NCBI GenBank assembly: GCA_025058315.1
Contig: JANXET010000002.1
Coordinates: forward strand, 1 to 64,000
Source: Candidatus Bathyarchaeota archaeon
GTDB taxonomy: Archaea; Thermoproteota; Bathyarchaeia; Bathyarchaeales; Bathycorpusculaceae
Direction of reading: 5' to 3'
Length of the DNA stretch: 64,000 bases
How positions within the stretch are numbered: position 1 is the stretch's first letter; the number at the start of each line of letters is the position of its first letter. The position numbers were made by a program, and so were the translations under genes. This document shows, piece after piece, positions 1 to 8,955 of the stretch. The notes beneath the pieces are model-generated. The model was not told where the DNA came from. It worked only from the letters and a program-made list of their open reading frames with translations, and ran no database searches.

Positions 1-349
1 CATTAAAAATACAGCAATGGAAAACCAGGAAAACCAGGAAAACTTTAACTTTTAAACTACACAAAATATATGTAGGTGCCCTAAATGAAAAACAAACCTA
101 AAAACGAAAAGAAGGGCACCAGAACTAGAGGTATAAAGCCCGCCCGAGGCTCCAACACTTTTAGCTATGGCGTCTTTCACCATAACGCTTGACTGTTTCA
201 GCGCTGACTTTCATGTGCTGGAAAAAGCGTTGAGGAAACTGTCCAACCTGAGAAAACAATAAATTTTTGACTATTCCATGTACTGTGAAGATCTGCCGTT
301 TGATCTTGCTGTCTGAACAGTTCAGCTTTAACGTTTGTCGCAGCTTTTT
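1..349. other. Intergenic start of window, no confident gene
   Basis: No recognisable gene lies here. Two short overlapping plus-strand frames are present. One runs 85-192 (35 codons, Lys-rich, preceded by a GGTG that could act as a ribosome binding site). The other runs 167-262 (31 residues, ending in a basic amphipathic-looking helix) in the next frame. They could be a small basic protein broken by a frameshift, or chance. A short palindrome, CTGAACAGTTCAG, sits at 313-325. Confidence 0.3.
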
Positions 350-742
350 TTAAGCCTTTTCTACTTTAAGCTCTTCCATTTCGTCAATTTGGGCAAGAAT
401 CTTCGGATCGCCAAGTACCTTGCCGATAACGTTTACTGGGCTGTAGGGTTTTATGACATCCGGCGATGGACTGGATAAGGTTGGACCGTAGAAAAGGCAA
501 AGTGCTGGCCCCTCAGGCCAATAAGCCACATCACCATAGTTCACAACATCCTTAGCGTTTTCATAGTCAACCTCAAAGGGAACTGAGAAATACAGTTCCT
601 GCCCCCAGAACTCCGCCCTAGATTTGAATGGAAGCGCCTTCATCAAGGCCTCAACAGTTCTCGGCGCTACATTAGAGTCCAATTCACATTCAACAACGAT
701 CCCTGACTTGGAAATTATCCTTATTCTCAAGCTTCCAGGCAT
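350..742 (-). CDS. Cyclophilin-like fold protein
   Basis: Protein of 130 residues. Its pattern matches the small cyclophilin-like beta-barrel family common in archaea and Thermotoga. It begins with a beta-strand segment (RIRIISKSGIVVECEL), then an APRTVEAL helix motif near residues 26-33. Next come the WGQELYFSVPF strand region and the GDVAYWPEGPALCLFYGPT segment near residues 70-88. These are the family's hallmarks, but the prolyl isomerase active-site residues of true cyclophilins are not evident, so enzymatic activity is uncertain. No signal peptide or membrane segment is seen, so it is probably cytosolic. It stands alone, divergent from the Nudix gene at 836. Family assignment is fairly sure; function is unknown. 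Confidence 0.7.
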   Translation of the reverse strand: MPGSLRIRIISKSGIVVECELDSNVAPRTVEALMKALPFKSRAEFWGQELYFSVPFEVDYENAKDVVNYGDVAYWPEGPALCLFYGPTLSSPSPDVIKPYSPVNVIGKVLGDPKILAQIDEMEELKVEKA

Positions 743-835
743 GAAGTTTCCTCCGCTTCCCTAAAATGCCTAAGCACCAAATTAATAAGGTTTAAGGTTA
801 TTCATTGGCAAGTTATAATCAGCGAGTGTGGTGGA

Positions 836-1387
836 ATGGCCATACCTAAGAAGGTTGAGCTTTTAGAAGAACATGTGCTTTTCCGCGGTAAAAGGCTGCT
901 ACTGGCCAAGAGGGTCTATGAACTTGATGGAGCCAAGTTTGTGGCGGAAGTTGTAAAATTCGGCCAGGCTGCAGCTATTGTGCCAATCAAGGATGATGGG
1001 AAAGTTATTATGATTAGACAGTTTAGGTCTTCGCTGAACAAGTGGATTCTTGAAGTGCCAGCTGGTAAAGTGGATCCGGGCGAAAGCCCCGAAGAAGCTG
1101 CCCGCAGAGAACTCATTGAGGAAGTGGGCTACAAGGCTGGCGAACTTGAAAAGTTAGCATCCATATACATGAGTCCAGGATACAGCGACGAAATCCTCCA
1201 CATTTTCCTGGCGAAAAACTTAATCCATGTGGGGAGGAATCCTGATCCTGACGAGCTCATAGAAATGGTGGACGTTAAACTTGAAGACGCCATCAATATG
1301 GTTCTAAGCGAGGATGCTGCAGATTCAAAAACCCTTTCGGCTTTGTTTCTGGCAAATGAACGCTTAAAAGGAGCCTGCTCAGTCTGA
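836..1387 (+). CDS. Nudix hydrolase, ADP-ribose pyrophosphatase type
   Basis: Protein of 183 residues with a complete Nudix box at residues 77-99. The box starts GKVDPGES and ends RELIEEVGY, and the Glu residues that bind the metal are all present. The N-terminal beta-rich part (EVVKFGQAAAIVPI, RQFRSSLNKWILEVPAG) is that of the ADP-ribose/ADP-sugar pyrophosphatase group, and the length fits. The expected reaction is hydrolysis of ADP-ribose to AMP and ribose 5-phosphate with Mg2+, in the cytosol. The ATG follows a weak GTGTGGTGG-like leader. The last 9 bases overlap the end of the convergent RqcH gene. The exact substrate cannot be told from the sequence. Confidence 0.85.
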   Translation: MAIPKKVELLEEHVLFRGKRLLLAKRVYELDGAKFVAEVVKFGQAAAIVPIKDDGKVIMIRQFRSSLNKWILEVPAGKVDPGESPEEAARRELIEEVGYKAGELEKLASIYMSPGYSDEILHIFLAKNLIHVGRNPDPDELIEMVDVKLEDAINMVLSEDAADSKTLSALFLANERLKGACSV

Positions 1388-3436
1388 TAAGATGATGCCT
1401 CTTCCATACGGTATGAGGTTTCTAACCTCATCAAGCGAGGCCTCAAGCACCTTCTTTTGATGTTCAATCGGCACCTTTGAAGCCAGTTCTTTCAGGATCC
1501 TCTTGAAAAGCTCTTTTCCCTCAAAATCCCCTGGAGCCACCACAACATAAGCCTGCGTCCTAGTCTTCACAGCATCGACAGGTCCGCCTATAAAAGATAA
1601 ACTGCCAGTCTCCTCGTCGAGGGAAACCCCAACAGCCATTCTCAGCGGCATATTCCTCATCCAGTTCCGCCTCCCTCTAACGACGAATGCCCCCCTCGGC
1701 ACATACTCTCCTGTCTCGCCGGTTTTGCTCAGCTGCTCTGGATAAACCCAATAAACATCAACTGTGGCGAAACCCTCACGCCAGCCTCTTGAGAGCGCGG
1801 CTGCGAATTCTCCAGCCTCTTTTAGACACTGCTCGCTGGGTCTTCTGCCTTCAGTCTTAACAACAATGAAGGGTGCCCCCACAATGTCCGCGTGGAAAAC
1901 TATATCCCCTGGCCCTGTGTACTTTTTAATTAACGCTTCGTTACTGGCGGCATCCTTACCCGCAACCACCAAGAAGCCATCTGACGACATAAACCACCTA
2001 AACTTTTCAAACCATCTCTTCTGCCTAATTCTCCGTTTAGCAAGCTCTTTAAAAGCCTCTGCAGACTTAACTAGCTTTTCATCCTCAATATCCTTTAACT
2101 GTGCCTCCAACTCTTCAATCTTCTTTCTCGTATTTTCAAGCGCCTCCTTAACCCCTTCAAGTTTGCGCTTAGCAGCCTTCGCCTCCTCGTAGAACCTGGA
2201 GGCGTTCGAGTACAAGTCATCCCGTAAGTCCATCTGAAACTTCAGGTCACCAGCGTTTATGGTAATAAGCATCTTACCCTTATCCAGAGATTCAAGTGAA
2301 AAATTGGGCTTTCCGCTTAACCGTTCACTCTCAATGATTTCTGAAGCAACTTCATCTAGGCTTTTTCCGCAACGTCCAGCATTCGAAAACTTGTCCAGCA
2401 GCATCTGAAGCTCAGCTGAATATGCATATATTAAGTCACCTGTGCGCTTCATTCTTTCAGCTCTCTGCTTTATCTCCTGAAGGGCCTTTTCCTGCTCATT
2501 CATAACCCTCTTAAGACGCTCTATCTCCCTCCGAATTTCCTTATCCCTCTCTTCCGCCGCTTGCGATTTATCCAGCGCTGCGACTCTGGAGTAAAACTCG
2601 TCTAAAGCCTCGTTGAAGCTACTGTAAGCCTGATGCATCAGCCCATCATACCGCTTAAGCCTCAAGGGAGTTACATCAATAAGACTGCCAGCTTCATCCA
2701 AAATTACATGCGGCTCAAGCGTGCCGCATGTAACCTGTAGAAGCATTTCATGCAAGCAATTGTACATCGCCTCCGCATGTGAGTGATTTAAACTGCTGCA
2801 ACGCATTGTTTTCTCTATCCCGGTTCTCAGTAAAACCTCCTCAGCGTATATCCCGCCTAATCCCAAGAAGCGTGCAAGTGCCCTGACAACTTCCACATCG
2901 CCGAAACCGCTAAGCCCTTGGAAAAGATCCTCCTTACTAACTTTGAATGGATTCTTCCCGGCGGGTGGCGGGAACTGGAAAGGCTCACTCCTCAGTATGT
3001 TTCGATCCCTCATGCGCTTATAAACCAGTGCTTGAAGAATCTTGCCGTCCTCTCCGACGAGTATAACGTTACCTTCACCGAATAGTTCAAGGATAAGTTT
3101 GAAGTTTCCAGCACCGCTTCTGAAATGGAAAACAGCGATTCTCTCAAACTCGTACTGTTCCACGTTAACAATCCAACCTCCTTTAAGGTGTTTCCTAAGA
3201 GCCATGCAGAAAGAAGGCGGCGTCAAGGGCTTCTCTTGAGCATAAGAAGTTAAATTAAGACGTCTTCCAGCTTCCAGAAGCAGCGCTAAGGATCTTCCAT
3301 CTCTGCTGCGTAACTTAAAAAGTAAGCTTTTATCGTCAAGTTGATATATGTTAATCACTCTAGAGTTTATAATAGATTCCTTTAACTCGCGAATCACCGC
3401 AGCTACATCGAAGCTTGTGAATTCCCTCTTTTGCAA
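1379..3436 (-). CDS. rqcH: RqcH/NFACT family ribosome quality control protein
   Basis: About 685 residues. The N-terminal NFACT-N domain begins with the family's typical opening (REFTSFDVAAVIREL). A long coiled coil follows at roughly residues 280-340 and 420-470 (many E/K/R, including ERDKEIRREIERLK). The C-terminal NFACT-R (DUF814) domain, around residues 475-600, contains KRWFEKFRWFMSSDGFLVVAGKDA. Family members bind 60S/50S subunits with stalled peptidyl-tRNA and add C-terminal tails. The open frame extends to a TTG at 3466, but the TTG at 3436 gives the usual family start and is preferred. It overlaps the convergent Nudix gene by 9 bases. Pelota, the other rescue factor, is elsewhere in this window. 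Confidence 0.88.
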   Translation of the reverse strand: MQKREFTSFDVAAVIRELKESIINSRVINIYQLDDKSLLFKLRSRDGRSLALLLEAGRRLNLTSYAQEKPLTPPSFCMALRKHLKGGWIVNVEQYEFERIAVFHFRSGAGNFKLILELFGEGNVILVGEDGKILQALVYKRMRDRNILRSEPFQFPPPAGKNPFKVSKEDLFQGLSGFGDVEVVRALARFLGLGGIYAEEVLLRTGIEKTMRCSSLNHSHAEAMYNCLHEMLLQVTCGTLEPHVILDEAGSLIDVTPLRLKRYDGLMHQAYSSFNEALDEFYSRVAALDKSQAAEERDKEIRREIERLKRVMNEQEKALQEIKQRAERMKRTGDLIYAYSAELQMLLDKFSNAGRCGKSLDEVASEIIESERLSGKPNFSLESLDKGKMLITINAGDLKFQMDLRDDLYSNASRFYEEAKAAKRKLEGVKEALENTRKKIEELEAQLKDIEDEKLVKSAEAFKELAKRRIRQKRWFEKFRWFMSSDGFLVVAGKDAASNEALIKKYTGPGDIVFHADIVGAPFIVVKTEGRRPSEQCLKEAGEFAAALSRGWREGFATVDVYWVYPEQLSKTGETGEYVPRGAFVVRGRRNWMRNMPLRMAVGVSLDEETGSLSFIGGPVDAVKTRTQAYVVVAPGDFEGKELFKRILKELASKVPIEHQKKVLEASLDEVRNLIPYGRGIILSD

Positions 3437-3538
3437 TCTGAATCCTGCCCAGCAGATGTCTAACAATCTATGAGTAGGCTAATCTATAAATAGGCAACCT
3501 TTAGAATTAGTTGAACAACAGACAGGGAAGAATCCGAC

Positions 3539-3844
3539 ATGAAACCCGTTGTAGTGTTATACTGGCTAAGGTTTATCCTAGGCATTGTTGCAGCCTTTGC
3601 ATGCATAGGATACGGAATCGCGACAAATGCAATAACCATAGAGCCGAAATCCCCGAATGTGCTGGTCACAGGCTTCAGCCTAGCTGTGATAGTATATATT
3701 CTATCATACTGGATTATTAAGCCGATTTTTATGCCGAAAATGATGGATAAGCCCAACAAAATCCTAACAACGGGAATATTCCTATACTTCTTCACATGGA
3801 TTGTATTCTGGGTACTGCTTTACACGCTGTTTGTAACAGCCTAA
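3539..3844 (+). CDS. Small membrane protein, three predicted segments
   Basis: Protein of 101 residues that I cannot assign to a family. Three hydrophobic stretches are visible: roughly residues 5-30 (VVLYWLRFILGIVAAFACIG), 41-62 (VLVTGFSLAVIVYILSYWII) and 76-99 (ILTTGIFLYFFTWIVFWVLL). A short polar linker with two Lys and two Met lies before the third. It is therefore predicted to sit in the cell membrane. It is divergent from the RqcH gene and convergent, with only two bases between, with the gene at 3847. An opposite-strand frame over the same bases lacks any protein-like pattern. No function can be inferred. Confidence 0.6.
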   Translation: MKPVVVLYWLRFILGIVAAFACIGYGIATNAITIEPKSPNVLVTGFSLAVIVYILSYWIIKPIFMPKMMDKPNKILTTGIFLYFFTWIVFWVLLYTLFVTA

Positions 3845-3846
3845 AG

Positions 3847-4308
3847 CTATTCCTCACCCAAATACTCTTCCAATCTCGTTTGACCCTTTGCATCATCCAA
3901 ACTTTCTTCATTTGGTTGCTGTGGCAGGTTCTCAGGTATGTTGCTCAAGTCCATCTTAATAAGCACCCGCATGAATTCAGCCCATGCCGCAAAGAATCCT
4001 CTGTCAAAATCCCCGTGAAGCTTATCCTTCACATGGCTTAAGAATTCCTTCCTGTACGCTTTAAGAGCCTCTTTATCGTTGAGATCCACTTTAGCCAAAA
4101 AAGCGTAGGTGTCGCTGTTGCTTCCGTTAGCCTTCCTCATCAACAGCATGCCATACAAAGCCTCAAAGTATCCTCTGTTCCATTCAGTTTTGTGCATTTT
4201 CTGCTTTATCGCTTCCAGCTCCCGCTCAGCCTCAGTGAACTGTCTATTAATTATGAGGTTGAAGAACCTTGCAACCAAGGCTATGGGTATAGGCATTTTA
4301 ACGTCCAC
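3847..4308 (-). CDS. Conserved-looking helical protein downstream of radA
   Basis: Protein of 153 residues, soluble, mostly helical and charged, with no family I can name. The N-terminal half reads like two TPR-type helices ([24 protein letters not shown], then [15 protein letters not shown]). The C-terminal third is acidic and ends in LEEYLGEE. Its start overlaps the end of radA by 11 bases on the same strand, so the two are almost certainly co-transcribed and translationally coupled. A role linked to recombination or its regulation is possible, but rests on position only. Confidence 0.6.
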   Translation of the reverse strand: MDVKMPIPIALVARFFNLIINRQFTEAERELEAIKQKMHKTEWNRGYFEALYGMLLMRKANGSNSDTYAFLAKVDLNDKEALKAYRKEFLSHVKDKLHGDFDRGFFAAWAEFMRVLIKMDLSNIPENLPQQPNEESLDDAKGQTRLEEYLGEE

Positions 4309-5311
4309 TAGATTTTGGCTTTTCCTCTTCAGCTACGTCCTCTATGCCGTTCTCCGTGATTTTAAATATTTCTTCCCCTTCAGGAAGGTAAGGGCTTGAA
4401 ACTAGGCGGGCAATCCTCACCGGTCCATGAGCCGTCTTCCTCAAGTACACGCGCGTGTGGCTTGTATGTCCCACTATGTGTCCACCCACTGGACTTATGG
4501 GGTCGCCGAAGAACATATCAGGCTTCGCCATAACCTGATTTGTCACAACTGCTACGGCGTTAAAAGCCCTCGCCAACCGGATAAGCTTATGCATATGCTT
4601 GTTTAGCCTCTGCTGCCTTGAAGCAAGCATCTCACGCCCAATGTATTCGCTTCTAAAATGAGCCGTTAGAGAATCAACTATTATCAATTTAACATTGTTC
4701 TCTTTTATCACCTCGTCAGCGTTTTCTAAAAGGAACATTTGATGGTCAGAAGTGTATGCCTCAGCATAAATGATGTTTCTGACAACCTCCTCGGGATTAA
4801 GCCCAATATGCTTGGCCATCTGCACTATACGCTCAGTTCTGAAGGTGTTTTCCGTGTCAATATATAACGCTGCCCCTTCCAATCCACCTTTCTCAGGGGG
4901 CAGCTGCACATTTACGCATAGTTGATGACATATCTGGCTCTTCCCGCTTCCGTATTCGCCGTAAAACTCCGTTATTGTCTGGGTTTCAAGTCCCCCTCCA
5001 AGAAGTCTATCCACCGCTTTGCTTCCGGTGGTTAAACGTAAAACGTTCTGCCGCATCTTAAGAAGTTCATCAGCTCTCACAAAGGTGACACCTATTGAGG
5101 CCCGAGCTGCGCTGATTATTGCTGCAGCCTTCTTCTCGCTTATTCCAGCGGGTTCCAGCTCGCGGACCGTGGCCATCGCTAAAGATTCAACTGTATGGAA
5201 TCCCAGCTCTTTAAGTTTCTGAGCGGTGGCTGGGCCTATTCCGGGCAAATCCTCCAGATACTCAAGTCGCGACTTTTTAAGTTCCTCATTTTCTTCATGT
5301 TCTTCTGACAT
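4298..5311 (-). CDS. radA: RadA recombinase
   Basis: Protein of 337 residues, the normal length for archaeal RadA. An N-terminal helix-hairpin-helix domain ([15 protein letters not shown], residues 18-33) binds DNA. The RecA core has a Walker A motif GEYGSGKS at 118-125, a Walker B motif (KLIIVDS) near 208-214 and an MAW-type oligomerisation segment. The C-terminal region contains the conserved [17 protein letters not shown] pattern. The protein forms filaments on single-stranded DNA and drives strand exchange in homologous repair. A TATA-like element, TTTAAATA, lies about 35 bases upstream on the minus strand. The downstream helical protein overlaps by 11 bases. Confidence 0.97.
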   Translation of the reverse strand: MSEEHEENEELKKSRLEYLEDLPGIGPATAQKLKELGFHTVESLAMATVRELEPAGISEKKAAAIISAARASIGVTFVRADELLKMRQNVLRLTTGSKAVDRLLGGGLETQTITEFYGEYGSGKSQICHQLCVNVQLPPEKGGLEGAALYIDTENTFRTERIVQMAKHIGLNPEEVVRNIIYAEAYTSDHQMFLLENADEVIKENNVKLIIVDSLTAHFRSEYIGREMLASRQQRLNKHMHKLIRLARAFNAVAVVTNQVMAKPDMFFGDPISPVGGHIVGHTSHTRVYLRKTAHGPVRIARLVSSPYLPEGEEIFKITENGIEDVAEEEKPKSSGR

Positions 5312-5469
5312 GACAATACCATTCTGAGAAGTTGCTCTATGCGGTATTTAAAGGAAACGAAAAAGAGGGCTTTAAAATCCTGGAGAGGAGACTTAAAGTG
5401 AAGGTTCCATTTTATGTTCTGAGAAACCTTTAAGCTAAAAGAGACAGAAATCGCTCATGTGGTGAAACC

Positions 5470-6390
5470 TTGCATGTTAATCTTGTCGAGGAGACAGCCT
5501 GCAATCTTCTGAAGCAAGCTGCTGTTCACCTGCCTGAGGATGTTAAAAAAGCCTTGATTAGAGCATATAATTCTGAGGAAAGCGAAGTCGGTAAATCTCA
5601 GCTGGAGGCAATCCTTAAAAACATTGAGCTTGCCGAGGAAAATCAGGCGCCAATATGCCAAGACACAGGCACAATAACTTTTTACATCAAGGCCGGTTCA
5701 GATTTTAAGATGCTTCGACATGTTGAGGAGGCGCTTGTCACCGCGGTGCGGAGGGCCACGCGTCATGTACCCTTAAGACCTAACGCAATAAACCCTATAA
5801 ACGGTAGAAACAGCGGAGATAACACTGGGCGCTTCTCACCACAAACAATCTGGGAGGTTGTGGCTGGAGATTTTTTGGAGTTAACAGTCATGCTTAAAGG
5901 CGGCGGTTCAGAGAATGCTTCAGCCTTAAGTACGCTTCTACCAAGCGATGGAATAAAGGAGCTTAAGAAATTCGTGGTTGAAACAGTCGTTAGAGCCGGA
6001 GCGCAACCATGCCCGCCTGTAATTTTAGGCATCGCATTCGGCGGTAATGTGGATCTCACGATGAAATTAGCTAAAAAGGCCCTCTTAAGGCCTTTAGGAA
6101 AGGCAAACCCTGATCCTGAGGTTGCGCGGCTGGAGGCGGAGCTGATGGATGCTGTGAATTCGACTGGGATAGGACCCATGGGGCTGGGCGGTAGAATCAC
6201 CACGTTGGGGGTTCATGTTGACTACGCTTATAGGCATCCTGCCACCTTCCCTGCAGCTGTGGCTTTCAGTTGCTGGGCACTCAGGAGAGCGTCTGCAAGA
6301 ATTAATAATGATGGATCAGTTGAATACTTGACTCACAGGGATGATGAATTATATGGCCATGTATCATCTGAAAACACCTTTATCAGATAG
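5470..6390 (+). CDS. fumA: Fumarate hydratase class I, alpha subunit
   Basis: Protein of 306 residues matching the N-terminal subunit of two-subunit, [4Fe-4S]-dependent class I fumarases. Visible signatures are QAPICQDTGTITFYI (about residues 58-72, with an iron-ligand Cys), INGRNSGDNTG, GGGSENASALSTLLPSDG, and the second and third Cys regions (GAQPCPPVILGIAFGG). The enzyme interconverts fumarate and malate. The start is a TTG preceded by GGTGA. The coding end overlaps the beta-subunit gene, as expected for equal expression of the two halves. It could in principle serve tartrate or a related hydroxyacid, but fumarate is the usual archaeal substrate. Confidence 0.93.
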   Translation: MHVNLVEETACNLLKQAAVHLPEDVKKALIRAYNSEESEVGKSQLEAILKNIELAEENQAPICQDTGTITFYIKAGSDFKMLRHVEEALVTAVRRATRHVPLRPNAINPINGRNSGDNTGRFSPQTIWEVVAGDFLELTVMLKGGGSENASALSTLLPSDGIKELKKFVVETVVRAGAQPCPPVILGIAFGGNVDLTMKLAKKALLRPLGKANPDPEVARLEAELMDAVNSTGIGPMGLGGRITTLGVHVDYAYRHPATFPAAVAFSCWALRRASARINNDGSVEYLTHRDDELYGHVSSENTFIR

Positions 6391-6952
6391 CGAAATCCGA
6401 CTGCTAAAAGTTAATGATGTGCTCTACATAAGCGGCTTGGTTGTTACCGCGAGAGATCAGGCTCACAAACGTCTCTTGGAACATGTTAAAACCGGGAAGC
6501 CCCCGCCTATGGATATGAGCGGGTTAGCCATTTACCACTGTGGTCCAGTTGTTAAGCGGGAGAACGAAAAGTGGCTGGTGGTAGCTGCTGGCCCTACCAC
6601 AAGCACTAGGATGGAGCCTTTCACAGCTGACCTAATAAGAGGTTTAGGGGTGAAGCTTATCATTGGAAAGGGCGGTATGGGTGTCAAAACAACGGAAGCC
6701 ATGTCCCAGTATGGCGCGGTTTACGCATCCTTCACAGGTGGAGCAGCTGTTTTAGCGGCAAGCCTCATAAAGAGTGTTAAGGGCGTGGAATGGCTCGATT
6801 TAGGAGTGCCTGAAGCCTTATGGGTTTTCGAGGTTGAGCGTTTCGGTCCCCTAATCGTTGCTATAGATTCTCATGGAAGAAACCTCTATATGGAAGTAGC
6901 CAATAAAGTTGAGGCGGAACGAAGCCAGATTTACAGGAAACTTGGGTTATAG
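6353..6952 (+). CDS. fumB: Fumarate hydratase class I, beta subunit
   Basis: About 199 residues, the C-terminal subunit of class I fumarase. It begins YHLKTPLSDSEIRLLKVNDVLYISG, followed by TARDQAHKRL, then GLAIYHCGPVV and GPTTSTRMEPF, and KGGMGVKTTEAM. It supplies substrate-binding residues to the alpha subunit. Several in-frame ATGs occur (6341, 6344, 6353, 6359). The one at 6353 lies 9 bases after an AGGGA and matches family starts. It overlaps the alpha gene in a different frame. Its last bases overlap the convergent acetyltransferase gene by 6. Confidence 0.93.
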   Translation: MAMYHLKTPLSDSEIRLLKVNDVLYISGLVVTARDQAHKRLLEHVKTGKPPPMDMSGLAIYHCGPVVKRENEKWLVVAAGPTTSTRMEPFTADLIRGLGVKLIIGKGGMGVKTTEAMSQYGAVYASFTGGAAVLAASLIKSVKGVEWLDLGVPEALWVFEVERFGPLIVAIDSHGRNLYMEVANKVEAERSQIYRKLGL

Positions 6953-7423
6953 ATTTCGGGTCATTAAGTAGGCGTCTTCCCCGTCAGAATAGTAACCGCG
7001 GATTACTCTGGCTATTTTAAAGCCAAGTTTAGTATAGAGGTTTATTGCTGGAATATTGCTTACTCTAACCTCGAGGTAACATTGTTTGGCGTTGTATACA
7101 CGCATTCCCTCCATGGCTTTATAAACAAGGGCGTAGCCTATGCCCATCCTCCTGTACTGCGGCATTACGGCCAAAGAGACCACGTGCCCCTTCTTTATAA
7201 AGCCTCCAAGTCCATAGTTAGACAGTCCCATTTCTATACGGCACATGATGTACCCGACAATCTCGTCATCCACTTCCGCCACGATGAAAGTCTCAGGGAA
7301 TCTCTCATGCAAATCCAGGAAAAACTGGTCAATGTAGTTTTCAGGTAGACATGTGCGGTTTATATATACAACCCTATCCAGATCCTTAGGGTTAAACTTT
7401 CGCAATTCAAAGGTTTGCTGCAA
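6947..7423 (-). CDS. RimI-type GNAT N-acetyltransferase
   Basis: Protein of 158 residues with the full GNAT fold. It carries an N-terminal ELRKFNPKDLDRVVYINRTCLPENY and the acetyl-CoA loop near residues 90-105 (VVSLAVMPQYRRMGIGYALV, i.e. the Q/RxxGxG/A pattern). The C-terminal CYLEVRVSNIPAINLYTKLGFK is typical of RimI/Ard1 N-terminal protein acetyltransferases. Archaeal members acetylate N-termini of many proteins. It is convergent with fumB. Substrate range is inferred from the family only. A second GNAT is at 12444. Confidence 0.87.
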   Translation of the reverse strand: MQQTFELRKFNPKDLDRVVYINRTCLPENYIDQFFLDLHERFPETFIVAEVDDEIVGYIMCRIEMGLSNYGLGGFIKKGHVVSLAVMPQYRRMGIGYALVYKAMEGMRVYNAKQCYLEVRVSNIPAINLYTKLGFKIARVIRGYYSDGEDAYLMTRNL

Positions 7424-7555
7424 ACTCCTACTTCCATGGTTTTTTTCATACAGAATCTACGGTTAAGTCTCCGCCATTTAAAACTTTTCTAATACAACAA
7501 TTGTACTTTTGATAGGTTCCCCGTTTGCATGTGAATGTGATGTTGAAGTGGTTCC

Positions 7556-8821
7556 TTACTCGCTTGCTTTGACCTCGGGCAATGTATGTTCTCCGTATGG
7601 TATAACCCAAACCTTAGCATTTTCACCAGTTATTTTCAATGCTTCCTTTAAAGCTTCATTCGCCGTCCTCGCCGTCTTAAACCTGAAAACGTTTACGGCG
7701 TAATAATCAGGTATTGCTGAGACAAGAATTATTTGGGCTTTCTGTAAAGCGTTAAGCAGGTAATAAGCCATGTGTCCTCCAAGTGTAAAATTGCGCTTAA
7801 TTTCTCGCTCCACAGCCTTCAGCTCCTTAAGCTTGCTCATCCAATCGTAGAAAACCTTATTCCCATATCCACCTATGCACTCGGCAACCAGAATTAATAC
7901 GCCGCCACGTTTAACCGCTTCAATAGCATTTTCAATAGCCATACACGCTTGAAAAAGGTTTGAATCCCAAGGGTGCCCTCCAGGACTCACCACAACCACA
8001 TCAGCTTTACGATCTATGGTGATGCGGTAAGCCCCGTCGACAAACCTTACTCCCTCAAGGAAGCACTGCTTCAAACTTCCTGCGAAGGCTCTTACAACAT
8101 TGCATTTTTCATCCAATGAAACATTCAGGGCGAAGTCAACTTTTGCTAGTTCCGCTGCTTCCATAATCTCGTTGTGAATTGGATTTCCCTCTAAGACGCC
8201 CACCTTAGCGTTTGGGTTCAGAATCATAGTGTGGCTGGCCTTTATTGTTCCCTCGTCAGCAACTCCTGGAAGAACGCCTTCGCCTCCCCCTCTGTAACCT
8301 GCATAGCAATGGAATCCTAATCTTTCAACTAGTACCTTAACGGTTGCATCTGCAAAAAGCCTGCTAATCTGAATCTTTGTTCCATGAGTGGTCGTTCCAA
8401 TATAGGCTAAATCTGTGGTTTTCGGGTTGTGAAATACAAATTTAATTCGCTCTGTAGTATCCCCGCCGAGACGCTTCAGAATCTCCTGCTCTGAAATTGG
8501 TCCACGAGCATCGTAACCAAATATTATCCTTATATCTTCATCATTAACGCCTGCACCCCTTAACTCGTCAAGAATAGCCCTGACGGCAACATGAAAGGGC
8601 CAAAACTCGAAATCCTCGACAACTATGGCGACTTTATCCCCGCATTTTGCAATTTCCCCAAGTCTCTTAGAGTCTACAGGTTGCTTAAGTGCTCTTTCAA
8701 TTTCAGATTCTGCATTAGATACGTTTAACTTTTGTTTGGGCTCTATGGTGCCGACAAGATTTCTAGCCTGCACCCTTAAGCACGTCTCAGTCTGTCCGTA
8801 CGGAAGCCAAACATCAACCAT
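7556..8821 (-). CDS. LarA-like (DUF2088) protein with altered active site
   Basis: About 421 residues of the nickel-dependent lactate racemase superfamily, recognised by overall length and by segments such as AGYRGGGEGVLPGVAD and VVVVSPGGHPWDSNLFQACMAIENA. The residues that hold the nickel-pincer nucleotide in LarA do not look conserved. The usual DDxTRP region reads EDFEFWP, the GTHRPxT region reads GYDARGPIS, and the GGRK lysine that anchors the cofactor reads GGGE. One His remains in GFHCYAG. It may be a non-racemase member or use another cofactor state. The ATG at 8821 is preferred over an upstream TTG (8845). No larB, larC or larE is in the window. Confidence 0.75.
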   Translation of the reverse strand: MVDVWLPYGQTETCLRVQARNLVGTIEPKQKLNVSNAESEIERALKQPVDSKRLGEIAKCGDKVAIVVEDFEFWPFHVAVRAILDELRGAGVNDEDIRIIFGYDARGPISEQEILKRLGGDTTERIKFVFHNPKTTDLAYIGTTTHGTKIQISRLFADATVKVLVERLGFHCYAGYRGGGEGVLPGVADEGTIKASHTMILNPNAKVGVLEGNPIHNEIMEAAELAKVDFALNVSLDEKCNVVRAFAGSLKQCFLEGVRFVDGAYRITIDRKADVVVVSPGGHPWDSNLFQACMAIENAIEAVKRGGVLILVAECIGGYGNKVFYDWMSKLKELKAVEREIKRNFTLGGHMAYYLLNALQKAQIILVSAIPDYYAVNVFRFKTARTANEALKEALKITGENAKVWVIPYGEHTLPEVKASE

Positions 8822-8955
8822 GCTTACGCCGCCTTCTGAGAACAAAATAAAATATCTGTTAAGTCTTAAAATGTTTAATTAAAAAAAGGATTCATGATGT
8901 ATGCAGCATAATCTCTTTAAGAAGTTATTACATGTTATACAATTGAGGAGTCTGT

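Noticed and set aside
3484-3795. 103-codon minus-strand frame opposite the small membrane protein
   Set aside because: It is the antisense of a hydrophobic gene and shows no domain or start signal.
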